DNA of 64,000 nt, taken from contig JAMWFC010000117.1 of the NCBI GenBank assembly GCA_027475525.1, positions 496,001-560,000 of the forward strand. Reading direction: 5' to 3'. Origin of the DNA: Macrolepiota albuminosa. Its lineage: Eukaryota > Basidiomycota > Agaricomycetes > Agaricales > Agaricaceae. Positions 45,226-57,300 of the stretch are shown here, piece after piece (within the stretch, counting starts at the first letter, position 1; the number at the start of each line of letters is the position of its first letter). The position numbers and the translations under genes were made by a program. The notes beneath the pieces were generated by a model that saw only the letters and a list, made by a program, of their open reading frames with translations, did not search any database and was not told the DNA's origin.

Positions 45226-45379
45226 AGAATCATGAGTGAGTGGTCTTTCTGAGTATCCGTATACATTTATGCTTTATCACCGACCAGGGATCCATGATTG
45301 GAAGAATCATGAGTGAGTGGTCTTTCTGAGTATCCGTATACATTTATGCTTTATCACCGACCAGGGATCCATGATTGGA
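45226..45379. repeat. Direct tandem duplication, period 77 bp
   Basis: 45226-45302 equals 45303-45379 (one extra chance match), intergenic. Confidence 0.97.
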
Positions 45380-45709
45380 ATATGATGGTATTTTATTCGA
45401 TCAGTCTGTGGTGCAAGGCTTTGTACAAGCAAAGCGACCTAGAGAAATAATTTAATTTCTCAGTCCTCGAGAGATTATCATTTTCATAAAGGAATCATGA
45501 TTGTTTAGACACATCTTTATCATTCTTAAGATACTTTTTCGCCATGCCCGTCTGCCTTATCCATATTCCCACAGTTGCACACGGAATTGTATCGTACTTT
45601 CACCACATACACAGACATTTGCGTCTCTGTACATAAAGCCGGTCTCTCTGGCTAAGGACTAAGAACTGAGAAGACTGAGTGCTTACTAAGAGGCTTGTCA
45701 AACACAATC

Positions 45710-45863
45710 ATATTCAAGTAAATGAATGATAGTGACACAGGTATATCATGTTGGACTCCAGACGGTCAAAGTTGAAGCAAACCCATATATTCAAGTAAAT
45801 GAATGATAGTGACACAGGTATATCATGTTGGACTCCAGACGGTCAAAGTTGAAGCAAACCCAT
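45710..45863. repeat. Direct tandem duplication, 2 x 77 bp
   Basis: 45710-45786 equals 45787-45863 at the 3' end of the GH55 gene. One base is missing at 45863/45864, between NQDRNM and GFASTLTVW. Confidence 0.97.
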
Positions 45864-48800
45864 CATATTTCGGTCCTGGTTCACAATCCCTACTTCGTTG
45901 ACACTGAGTTGGAAGGTCGTAGCCACTGTAGAAAGGCTATAAATTGATATCGATGATGAAGAATCGACGTCTAGAATCTGAGATTGGCAGGTCGCTGTAG
46001 TTAAGCAGGCTTGATCATAATTCTGTGAACGTGGTTAAGCGTCTTCAACATCGCGAAGGAAGATGAAAACATGCCGAAAAGAAACTGTAAAGGCCAGCTC
46101 CTATATATGATCATTTATTAGTCATCTTGTGACAAACACAATCCTGAATTACCAAAGACTATTATATCACTTGAGGTCGCCACCTTCAGACCCCACGCGC
46201 TGGTGAGGCCACTTGTGGAAGCCGGATCCTTGAAAGAAGAATTAATTGAGAAGGGGGAAGGAGGTGCTGGGTTGGGCTGGAAGTATGGCTAAAATTTGAA
46301 AGTAAGTGCATGAAGAAATAATGGGTGAACTCGAACAATTGCATACCGTTTCAGTCTGTATAAGGCCCATGTAATGGTTTTTCGCATTTACAAGGCTATA
46401 TTGATATAATACATGATGTTCAGCTTCATTTGAGGAATTTGTTTGTTTAGTTGTAGACCTTTCGACGCAAGAGTGTACGTACAGGCTAAAGCGATCATGT
46501 GAATGGGACATAGACATCACGAATGCATGAAACACGCGCACCTGTGCCAATCAACCAAACAGGACCAGCAGACTCGGAAAGTATGCCGCGTCCTGAATAC
46601 AGAGAAATTTGCCCATCCCCATCAAGATCATGGTCAGCAAGCCAAACCCAAGTCCCCTGTTAATTCCCAGTGATCTTTAGAGAAAGTTTATTGTCAAAGA
46701 AGTGATTACACGCCTCAAGATATGCAGATGATGCAGGAGTGAGATGAAGGGCAAGGAAAGCCGCAAAACAGTTCGTGGTACCTCCTGAACCACTACTCGG
46801 GCACTGACGAGCCTCAAGATTAGTTCCAGCAGCTATAAGGATATTTGTTCTTAGAGTAGAGATCAGGTCTTGCTTAAGTGCTTACCGCCTCCAAGCCTGT
46901 CCATAATCAGGGTTAACGTTTTTCGCAGGGTCAAATGATATTATCTTAACCTGATATGTGAATCCCACATGCCAGCACCACCGTTTTGTCCCGACGGTTG
47001 CTGTATGTTCCACTCGAGCACGATCGCACCCGCAGCTGCAAAGGGAATGAGTAGCGAGGAGGATCACATGCATTACGAGCATACTAGGGCCAACAGTGGC
47101 GAAAATGATGTCTGAGATCTCGAGTATCCCCTGTGAGTTTGTGTCTCCCGCTCTGACCACCACCTGAGGATTGGCTTGGTCCTGGAATGCTGAACCAGAT
47201 CCTGCGATGACCGACCAAGCTTCTCCTACAAGTTGAGTTCCTGCAGGGATAGTGAGAGTCGACGTTACGATATAGGTTCCGGCATCAAAGAAGATAATTT
47301 TGCATCCAGCGTACTTCATCCTGAAGTCAATACCAATCAAAAATTAATGCTGCGTGATATACCTTCGCGAAGATTGCGTTGAGGGCAGCAGTATCATCAG
47401 TCTTGCCATCCCCTTTGGCACCGTTGTCTCTAACGCTGACAAATTGTGAAAGAGAATAAGAAGCGTATTGGGGATGTGTCTTTCCAAATATATTTCCAGA
47501 ACTGTCAAGTAGAACCGACGGCTTGTTTGCCGCATGGATGGTGCCCTGGGTAAACGTTGATGTAGAAGAGGTTCCATGGTAGATATTTCCTTGACCCCAC
47601 GAAGAAATTGTAGTTGTCCCACCAGCAAGGACGACGGCACCACCCACAACGCCGACGGCTGTCGGGACATTTGTCAACTTGACGTTATTGAGCACTATTG
47701 ATCCTCCTAGTTTCCCATTACTAGCTTGCGAAGTACGAACAAAAATTGGTGTGTTCATCACAGTTGCGTCAATGATAGCTTGTGCCCCAGTGGTCTGAGA
47801 TATATGTCAAAATATGCTCACCATAAGTGAGCTGAGATATACCTGGGTTTCTTGAGTAGTGCCGCCTGTGGCTAGATCGAATCCGACCTGGGAAGTATAA
47901 AGACAATATAATGTATCAGGACAAGTCATAACGAACCTGGCAGTTGTTTATGCGGACACCCTGGAAAGACCAGCCTTTGAAGGGCTAATATCATCGTTTC
48001 CACAAGTAGTTACAAAGTAACAACCTACCCCAGTTCCAAAGACTAAATATGCCAGTGTTGGCATTATTGACGGTGATATTCCGGACCGTGAATCTGCACC
48101 TTAACGTCAGTAAGGAGGAAATCCAACGTAAATGCCGATCACGTACTGTTGGTTTCCAACCCACATGCCAAATTTTCCTGATAAGAACCGTGAGACTAAA
48201 ATGACAATGGAGCATGCTGAAGTCATAGCCTACCGCCATTAAACACCAAATCCCCCATAAATCCTCCACTAGAGTTAGTCAACAATGGTTGTATAGCTGG
48301 GTAATCGTGATATTGCTCCCTAACCTTCCATTTTCCATCCAGATACCTGATAGTGGTGAGATTTGATTGAGACTGACTGGCGTCCGTGACATAGAAGGTT
48401 TTCACTAACCCTGGTGAGCCGTGTCTGCTGACGTTGACATCTGAAAGACGATGTTCATGAGGGATGTAGCTTGTGCAACTTGCCAATGAATCCCCGTCCC
48501 TTGAGAATCCGTCGCGGGCACACTTGCGATTCATGATGGTCAGGTCCTATCAAAGAGAGCACCGGCAAAGCAAATACTTTCTGACGTCAATCACGAAATT
48601 TCTCACGGACCGGAAACTGATAACAAGTGACAATGAGGACAATGAGGACAATGAGGACGTGGGGAATAATACATGACGTACAAATTATTTTGGTTCGTGT
48701 AGAATTGTGCGCCACCGCCTCCGGGAATGTAGGGATCGGCATCTGAGAATAGCTCAATTAATAATAGATCAGGACACTATGGGAGGGCAGCAGACCAATG

Positions 48801-49491
48801 ACAGCCATGCCACTGAAAGACGCCGATGCAAGCAAAGTGGGAGGGTCTTTGGCATCACCAATAAGCTGCGTATAATAGTACGCAACGATTGGAGATGAAA
48901 CGAGGTATGTGCTGTGGCGTTGAATTTAGGTGGCGATGAAGGTTCTTCATCAGGACATCATTTCTTACCCCCTTGGAAAGTACACGAGAGCAGGTGTTAT
49001 TCTGTGATTGAGTTGTGTAAAAAACGCCAGCATCGGATATTAACGTTCTCAATTTTAGTAAGAAATGCTTACGTTGATGAAGGACAGGAGCCTCCTCCGC
49101 AGCGATTGCCTGAAGCGATTGCTGAACTGAAAAGCGATGAATCATATCATTTATGTGAAGTTATAGGGAAGATACTTGATCGCGGCTGTATCATCCGTCA
49201 CACCATCGCCCTTGGCCCCGAAGTCCTGACAGCAGTCGGTGCGATGAGCTTCACTTGAACAACGTCTGGATACAAAATTATTACCTTTACATTCCTAAAT
49301 ACCTGGTACCCGGTCGGGTTTGAATTGTAAGCGGCGATTCCTTGATGTTTAATGCTTTCCAGCCAGTATGGATCTCCGGGAGCCGCAGTACCTGGTCCTA
49401 AAGGGCTCGAGCACGATGTCCCAAGACCACGAACGGTTGATATAAGGGTGTAAAACACGCCCAAAACAACGAGAGTGGCGCGGAAGTACAT
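45823..49491 (-). CDS. Secreted GH55 exo-beta-1,3-glucanase
   Basis: Releases glucose from beta-1,3-glucan. The start MYFRATLVVLGVFYTLISTV is a signal peptide. The fold is a double right-handed beta-helix: a first pectate-lyase-like half (DADPYIPGGGGAQFYTNQNN, VRNFVIDVR) and a second (RDNGAKGDGKTDDTAALNAI, GCKIIFFDAGTYIVTSTLTI, PAGTQLVGEAWSVIAGSG). Near the C-terminus are QGTWVWLADHDLDGDGQISL, SGLTSAWGLKVATSSDIIVF, AGLYSFFSNYDQACL and a last strand NGFASTLTVWSPT. Many introns of about 50 nt interrupt it. The intron after LYSFFS starts with GC instead of GT. One intron contains three 9-bp repeats. The last exon is broken by the 77-bp duplication and one missing base. An in-frame ATG at 49521 adds ten residues. 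Confidence 0.9.
48631..48660. repeat. Short tandem repeat (9 bp x 3) in a GH55 intron
   Basis: The unit acaatgagg occurs three times in a row on the + strand, inside the intron that follows TNQNN. It has no coding effect if spliced. Confidence 0.85.
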
Positions 49492-49521
49492 GAAGATTGC
49501 GTGACTAGGCAGAATGGACAA

Positions 49522-50414
49522 GAGCGGGTATGCATGGCGGCTTTTATGGTAGAACTATCGCTGCTACCAGCTGTAACCTATAGCCACGGGATCAATAGAA
49601 CTTTCAATGTGCAATGTTCAAACCCACCCGCTAGTTTCCACATGACATATCTATCCTTGTGATAGATACATCTGGAAGAACTAATGCGACAGAGCCGTCA
49701 ATAATATATACACGGAGCAATGCATGACTCTGATCAGCTGTGCATTGGGGTGCTCGGCCGATGAGGCTGAGTTAGACCGGTATGGTCGACCTAGACAAAA
49801 GGGATCATCTGACCATTGTTGGACAGCAAGTGCAGCTTTGTTCCCTGTCTCAAGAGAAGAAGATTCACGAGGGACCATACGGAGAGTAAGATTCACGAGG
49901 GACCATACGGAGAGTAGAATTCAGTTCTCTCATGCTGTATGGCTCAGGTGTGCAATACCTCGTGGTCGAATGTTGAAGATAGGACAAAAATCCTTCCGAA
50001 GTCAACGTTCTCGCAAAGATCTTGCACCCGGGGTTAGACGTTAGGAAGGAACAGTATCCAAGTTAGAAATAGTTGGACCTTACTATGAGTGCGTGGCCCC
50101 AAACGGCAGAAAACCGGCCTGCTCATTCTCGGGGGGTACGGCATCCCACGGCCCTTGTAGCTTAAGTAGTCTCCGCTGTACCGTGTGCCATGGCACTAGG
50201 TGTCCAACACGATAACATTGATGTATATTTAAAAAGTGTTCTAGAGATTCCCCAATGGTAGAATATAGGAAGTATGCCTGGAGTTATGACCAAGCCAATT
50301 TACCAAGCTGGCGGTAAGTGATAAATAATTTATTTTGCCAAACAAAGTCCTGAGTGAGGTCATCAGGTGAACATACTTCCCAATCCTTTTGTCTCACTTC
50401 TCTTTAACTTCGTC
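49522..50414. other. Intergenic region between GH55 gene and the small gene at 50415
   Basis: Holds the GH55 promoter and a 28-bp duplication; only unconvincing frames occur. A short spliced frame (MPGVMTKPIYQAGG, near 50275-50320) may be part of the 5' leader of the next gene. Confidence 0.35.
49860..49915. repeat. Direct tandem duplication, 2 x 28 bp
   Basis: 49860-49887 equals 49888-49915. Its period differs from the 77-bp set, so it probably has a separate origin (true slippage or a shorter assembly overlap). Confidence 0.9.
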
Positions 50415-50992
50415 ATGTCAGTTGCACAGGTCAGTCGACATCTGACATGTCCGTCACGATGATCCCAAATGTCGCAGGATAAGGTGTCCCAAGTAGAAGA
50501 GCAACCGGAGGAAGGACGGTCTATCCGGGAAGAGGTGAGACGGAATAAATGCTTCAAGCTTCATATTCAACGAATTTCAGGGATCGGCTGCGACCAATAC
50601 AAATTCCAAAACGGAGACGGAATAAATGCTTCAAGCTTCATATTCAACGAATTTCAGGGATCGGCTGCGACCAATACAAATTCCAAAACGAAGACATTAG
50701 TGGAAATTCAATACAGTTTTGGAAAGAGATTTCGAAGGAGGATTTGGAGGACAGGAAGATCTGGAAGATCGTTTCGCCACGACCAGCGGAGAGCATTAAT
50801 CAGAGTGCTTCTGTCCGGCTCAGTGAAATATATTCAAGTGCTGTGCGTTTGTCCGCCATTCACGGTTACTACATATAGTTGGCGCACAAGGAGTATATGC
50901 TCTTTCTTAACCGGAAAGGTATCATTAGCATCAAACGAGCGTCCAATATTGCCACTAAGAAAGGTTATCTCACCAGCCATTTAAGCGCCTGA
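50415..50992 (+). CDS. Hypothetical small hydrophilic protein (about 127 residues)
   Basis: Four exons: 50415-50429, 50478-50534, 50581 through the duplication to 50864, and 50919-50992; introns of 48, 46 and 54 nt with GT-AG ends. The product starts MSVAQDKVSQVEEQPEEGRS, contains FWKEISKEDLEDRKIWKIVS and SVRLSEIYSSAVRLSAIHG, and ends TKKGYLTSHLSA. The 77-bp duplication 50537-50690 must be collapsed and one base added at its end to join NTNSKT to DISGNSIQFW. No domain is recognised; a charged helical segment is likely. It sits between two glucanase genes, which need not imply a shared role. Confidence 0.5.
50537..50690. repeat. Direct tandem duplication, 2 x 77 bp
   Basis: 50537-50613 equals 50614-50690, covering an intron and exon start of the hypothetical gene; one base appears lost at 50690/50691. 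Confidence 0.97.
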
Positions 50993-51201
50993 AAAATGCG
51001 TGCAGAAGTAACATTGCACTTGTTATGTCTTGTAAATATTAATATGGACTGTCATGATGCGATGTAAATATTAAAAGGAGTCCCAGATGTCCGCAGTCAA
51101 AACGATCAATCGAATATTCATAGTCAATGTGGCAGTGAAGGTCCAAATTCCAAAATACATGCAAAGTACATTATCTTAGGCCTTAAGATGGTGTAGGGGT
51201 A

Positions 51202-54010
51202 TTATGGAGATGGTGCTGGTGTAACGTGTGGTTCAGAAATTTCAAAGAACCGTCGTTGAGCAGCAGGAGAGCACAGGGGTGAAGGCGGGGAGGCAGTCGG
51301 ACCGATCCAAGGGTCGAGGTAACTACAAGTGGGTATAGGGACGAACATCCCCTCAGTGTCTGCAGAGTTGGCCCATCCATTGCCAGCGTTAATAACAGCA
51401 GTAGTGCTGGAAGTTTGAGTGAAAGATGGAATAGGAAGCGTGACCAATGTGCCAGTTGGGGTATAGGCTGGAAGGGAGGCAACAGGACCACCGGTGCTGA
51501 GAGCCACGGGTGGCCAAGCCAAAGCCGATGTTACACTTGCAGGGATGTCACCAGCGCCTGCCCCTCCAGTTTGCCAAGCTGCAAGGGGAGGAGACCAAGG
51601 ATCTGTATTTCCACAAAATCCTATTGCAGACCGAGGATCTTTAGGCATCCAACCGTTTTCAAGTCCTAGTTGATACGACCAATGAGGGGTTTCAACTTTG
51701 CCAGTCACACTGGAGTTGCCTATTTTCCACGTCCAGAAGAAATAATCCTGATTTAGCAGATATATCAATTACTGACGAGATGATAGCGATGAAGATCTTG
51801 ACCTGAAGAGCATCCATGCTTGCCATCGCGAAATTTTTGATTGCAGACTTCGTAGGAGCATCCCAATTCTGCCAGTCGGTCCAACTCGAACAACTACCAA
51901 CAGCATTGCCTGAATCGTATGTCCCCTCGTACCTTGTACCGAGATTGACGCCATTGAGCCAAAGCCCGCAATCTGTAACAGCATTGCTAAATTCTCCAGC
52001 CGTGGTCAGGCCGAAGTTGGCCGATGAAGTGTTAACAAGACCGCCCCAAGTTGTACACGGCGTATTCTTATACGACGACATAGGAGCTGAAGATTGAGAA
52101 CCAAAACAGATATACGGGTGGGTGTCAATGCTCATGCGATCTGCATTGGGGAATACACCAGCCCACTGATCGCGAGAAATGAACCCATCATGGAAAGAAA
52201 TAAAAGGCCCATTGTTTTCGCCGATACCTCCTGCTCTGCGAACAATGTCATAGGCTTCCATATAGCTGTCAACATAAGTAATAGATTAATACAAGAAAGA
52301 CAATTGGATGCAACCACTGACAATCGTGCTAAGGCATTTTGGCCGACAATGGGACCTTGTGGTTCATTAAGAATTCCAAACATAGTGACAACACTGCTGT
52401 ATTGAGGCTGGGAGATAAACTCTGCAAGGATACGGATGTAATCAAGTGTCCGTTGAGCGTTTGCGTAGCCCATTGGACCGTTCAGAAAGTTGATTGTTCC
52501 AAAACGTCCTGAATGATTCCATCCATTTTGACTTCCAGGAACAGAGTGCAAATCGAGATTGATACGAATACCGTACTTCCTTGCCCACTTGATAGCTTTC
52601 AAAAAATAGCTACGTTGTCGGGTCAAAAAGTTATTTGGATGATTTGAGAATCGTTATGACTTACGTCCACGACGTCTTCTCTAGAAACGGTTCACCATCG
52701 CGTACCTCAATCGCCCAATATGCGAGCGGTATCCGCACGTAGTTTAAGCCAGCCCCAGCAATTTCAGCAAAGTCCTTTTCAGTCTAAAATAGGTCAAAAC
52801 ATGAAAAAAGAACCCCTTGTGATGTGAAACTGTCCGTACAATAAATGTTTTATAATGGTTCTCCAATTGACTAATCCCTCCGTGGGCGGTGTCTTCTCTC
52901 ATGGCTTCACTAAGAGTCCATTCGTCCACAGCTGGTTGTGGGTTCGACAAATATGGTTCAAAAAGAGCGGGCGTTCTGTACGACAGAGATGAATAAAGAA
53001 CTTAGTCGCATAGAAGAATGTGATAGAACTTGCATGAACTGAGGGGGGGGGTCAGCAGCGTGACAGCAACGAAAAAAAGACTTCTTACAGGTTCTGTATT
53101 CAACCATCCACCGAGATTGACTCTGTTCGTTGATGACAGTAAGCAAGAAGTTGATTCGCAATGTATTCAATATTTACCCGCGTATCTTGTCGATTCCATA
53201 CCGAAAGGTTTCGTTCAGCGATGGAGACCAGGTCTGAGCTTTTGCACTGTTATTAAATGGGTCGTTTTCATCCCAGTACCAATAACCACCAAAGGGATTG
53301 TGGTAAGTGAAAGTAGTCCCATCGTCCATCGTCACCTTGCTCCCATCACCCCCTGTGACAACAGCAGCCACTGTCGGTGCTCCGGTGATAGTGGGGGAAG
53401 GTTTGGCTGTAGAACCCGGAGTATCGGAAGCGGAAATTTTGTTACTATTAGGTTTGATAACGGTAAAATAGACGGGGATCACAATTGCAAGTATTATAAG
53501 GAGGAGAGCAGCAAGGACAGCCAGAATGATAATGTTGCGTTTCGATTTTGCACGGGGAGGAGCATAAACGGCGCGTTTTTCCTCCATAAACCGACCCTGT
53601 GACGGTCTAATGGGAGCCATAGCAAGATCACCAAACGACTCAGTGGGATCGTCTCTATAGCCACCGGGGTAGGAGCCATGGTGGAGGGGTGTGGCTCCCA
53701 GGGTGTCGTTGAGTGCATAGACAGAACCGGTATATTCAGAGGGGGCGGTATTGTGTGTAGAGGCATAGGAATTGCGGACGTGTGGAGCGCCAGTGTCATC
53801 GTAGAGGGCAGTGCCGAGAAAGCGTGGTTGACCGGCACCGAGCGGAAAACTAGCGGAATCAACGCCAAGATCCGTGGGATTGTATTGCGGGGTGTGAAAG
53901 GAGGCGGAGGATGGGGACGGAGGCGCGTTGTAGAGATGATTTGAAGGCTGATCATCGTTGGTCAGAGGCAGCGGGTCATAGTTGACATTTCCCTGGACGT
54001 TGGAAGCCAT
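51202..54010 (-). CDS. Membrane-anchored GH5 exo-beta-1,3-glucanase
   Basis: Type II membrane glucanase (GH5_9-like, fungal exgD type) acting on cell-wall glucan. The start MASNVQGNVNYDPLP opens a cytosolic Ser/Pro-rich domain of about 165 residues. One transmembrane helix follows (IIILAVLAALLLIILAIVIP). The catalytic domain holds VNIGGWLNTEPFITPALFEP, YVRIPLAYWAI, NLDLHSVPGSQNG and the acid/base Glu in MFGILNEPQG. It continues with SIDTHPYICFG, the nucleophile Glu in TTAGEFSNAVTDC and YFFWTWKIG near the end. The C-terminal tail is Pro/Ser/Thr-rich. About eight introns are present. ATG 54010 is chosen; an in-frame ATG at 54043 exists. Confidence 0.92.
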
Positions 54011-54311
54011 GGTGGGAAAGACGGACGACTGAAGGTTTAACACGCGAAGACAAGAAGGCAGATGGATATGGGCCGCCTACTGTATAAAAACAACAGCAGC
54101 AGCGCCCAACGCTGGAGCTGGCGCTCTTGCTGACAGTTGGAGATGGGGAGAGGAGACGTGTAAAATGGTAGCAAATCGGGAAAAGGAGAGATTTGATTAT
54201 TTGTAGTGTATATATGTAATACTATGTTGGCATCAACGACGCCGAGAGTCCGAGACCTTCCTAATTCAGTCACATGCACGGCGAATATCCACCGTTCAAC
54301 CCCTGACACCA

Positions 54312-57300
54312 CTATGATGGGTTCGTGAAACCTTGCTGTGCTTGTTGCTGTCGTTTTTTCTTGTCAACAAGCATTGCGAAGTGATCGGAAAATCTCACCT
54401 GCGTCAATCGGAGAGCAGTTTGAAGTTGTTCTGTAGTATACCCCTGGACACTCGAAAGGTTTGGCAAATAATATGTCCCACGTGATCCTGCGTTTCCTGG
54501 AACCTGCAACGGCATTACCCCTGGACACTCGAAAGGTTTGGCAAATAATATGTCCCACGTGATCCTGCGTTTCCTGGAACCTGCAACGGCATGGATGCGC
54601 TTGTGCTTGAGCAGAAGGAGGTCGAGGCGAATTAACTGCGGAAGTTATCGCGGAGTTGTGGGGAGGTGAAACAGATAATGCAACGTCTCGGTTCATATAT
54701 GACGGTGACAAGTGAGGGTTTGTTCCAGAAACATTGCCATTTACAGCGACGACGCCGCTCGTCTGAATTTGGCTTTGCGCATGGGCTAAAACCTGCTGCT
54801 GCTGCTGCTGAGCTGCACGTGCTTGAGCCTGAAGAAGCTGCTGCTGTTGTGTAAATCGGCCCGTTTGCATGGATGGCGTACTCGTCCTTTGTTGCTGTGA
54901 AATGTTTACTTGATTCCGTATTTGTGGAACCACCTGTGCAGGCATGCTCGTTCCAGGTGGTCTTTGCATTACTGGTGCATTTTGTGGCTGCAGTTGTGGT
55001 TGTGGCTGCTGCGGCATCGCCTGCTATTTTTAATGTCAGATCTGTAGTGTGGGTCACCATTCATGAAGGATATTCACCGAAGGTCCTTGCCCGTTCGATA
55101 TCCTGTTGAGCACGGTATTGCGGGCAAGCTCTTCTTGTTTCTTGCGAACTTGTAGTTCTTGAATTGCCAGGGCCTCCTTCTCAGTTTTGGCACGACTGAG
55201 TTCTGCAGGAGTTCGTTTCGGAAGTTTACTGTATTGCGCGTGCGTCTCGTGAACACTCGAAGTCTTTCGTTGTGCTATTGTTAGACGGGAAACTATAAGA
55301 TCAAACTCATAGACAACAAGTGACGCAGCTTACATTGAGCTTTTTGTAGGGCCTCGGCACGTTTCTTGCCTGCCTTCCGAATGGTCTCCAAGACCAGAGC
55401 ATGTCGCCGTTTTTTACGCGGCTCACTCCCGGCGGGCATACCGCTTGGAGAGACACTTGAAATACTTGCACTCGCAAGTCGTTTGACACCGCGAGTTGTC
55501 ATTTGAGTAGAGGTCGGGGGTGGTGTGGCCTCGACTGTAGGAGGCGTTTCAATCACTCGCCGATTCTCCGGTCCCCATTTCTCTCGCCACCGATCCAGAC
55601 AGTCGCGAGGCGTTCGTTTGTCAGTTGAAACTGTCAGACGAGAAGCGTTGAAGCATTCTGAGATCAGTGCCCAATTATTAGGATATCGGTCACAAAGAGA
55701 TTTGAGAAGGGAGTCCTCAGCGTTACTCCAAAGATGATCATTACGTCTCCGAAGTTCCTTGTCTTTCATGAAAGCAGTCTGTAACTGGAGCGCGATCAAT
55801 GATGGACCGCTACTGGATCGAAAATCAAAAAGATCTAGTCGACAGAATAAGCAAAGCATTGAATGTTCAGTAAGACTGAATTACCGCTACTGCTGTCATC
55901 TATCTTTACAGTATTATCAGGCTCAGGCACGATGACATTGTCATCTAAAGACAGCCATTGTCCTCCTTTCCAGTTTCTTGACGGACGAAGCGGTCCAATG
56001 AGAGTGGGTTTGGACATCATGAAATCTCCGGTGGGATAAAGCCTTGTAGATAATATATCGTCAGATCTTTTGTAGGGATCATCACGGTCGATTTTCCGTT
56101 CAGGTCGTTTCCTACCATCAGCGGTGTGCACGACTGGTGACCAGTCAAATTCCAGAATATGAAGATCGGGAAAAATTGATTCTAGTCCAGGAGGTGGGAG
56201 CGCAGTTTCGTTCGAGGTTTTCAAAGGCGCAGAATATGAAGATCGGGAAAAATTGATTCTAGTCCAGGAGGTGGGAGCGCAGTTTCGTTCGAGGTTTTCA
56301 AAGGCGCATTAACTTGGTTACATCAAAATTCTCCATGTCAAGGAAAAGTTTATCGTTCTCCGAGTATGCAATCGCTTGGCGGAAAGGGGCATACTTGTTA
56401 GACTTTCCAGTTTTAAGAGATCCAGAGGAGCTGTCTCCGAGTATGCAATCGCTTGGCGGAAAGGGGCATACTTGTTAGACTTTCCAGTTTTAAGAGATCC
56501 AGAGGAGCTGTCACGTCACCTCCATTGGAGGATGGAGTAGGTTGAGATGCTAGTACAGGATCGTTGGATGTCAACTTGAGCCAAAGGTGGTATCGGGCTT
56601 GATGTCATCAACGATCATGTTACTCCCAGCATCGCTAATAGGGTCGGGCTTGATTAATGCCGATAGGTCCTCTATCTCTTCTGTCTTCAGCTGCAAACCT
56701 TCAACATGAATTGGATGAGAATCGTCCTTCGCATCGGTATCTTCGAGAACGGACGCGATTAAATTGCTAGGTTCAAGTACATCAACCACGTCTCGGGACT
56801 CGTGGTCTGGTTCCTCGTCGTTGTCTTCATCTTCGTCCTCGGAACCGTAGTCAACGCCCAGAAGTGACGTTCCCTCATCAAGCTGAGTTTCTTCAGTGTC
56901 GACTTCCATTTCTGCATGGTTGAGGTCGAGATTGGCATCATCATTCGTAATTATTTCGGTTTGAGGCTCCTCTGTGGGCCCCCGTTTCCAGCGTACACAA
57001 ATACCCTTAGCCATACGGACTTCCGCAGTACCGGCAGCATGCCAATCGAGAACGTCGTTTGATATGTTGTACGCCAAAGCAAGCTTCCACTTTCTCTCTT
57101 CACGAAAATCAACGCGCATCCACCTCTGAAAAGGTCGTAAAAATGATTGTAAATTATAAATTATCTTGACTCACCATCTCATCCATGAGGTAATCCCAGT
57201 GGGTCTTTAGAACCCCACCAATCGCTCTTTGTTTTTTAGGTTGGCGGAAACTCCATCGACCTTCCCGTTTCAATAGCTCGATCCTATCGATGGCTCTGAT

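Noticed and set aside
45823..54010. A biosynthetic gene cluster around the glucanases
   Set aside because: No synthase, terpene cyclase or tailoring enzyme set is present; two wall glucanases and a small protein are not enough.
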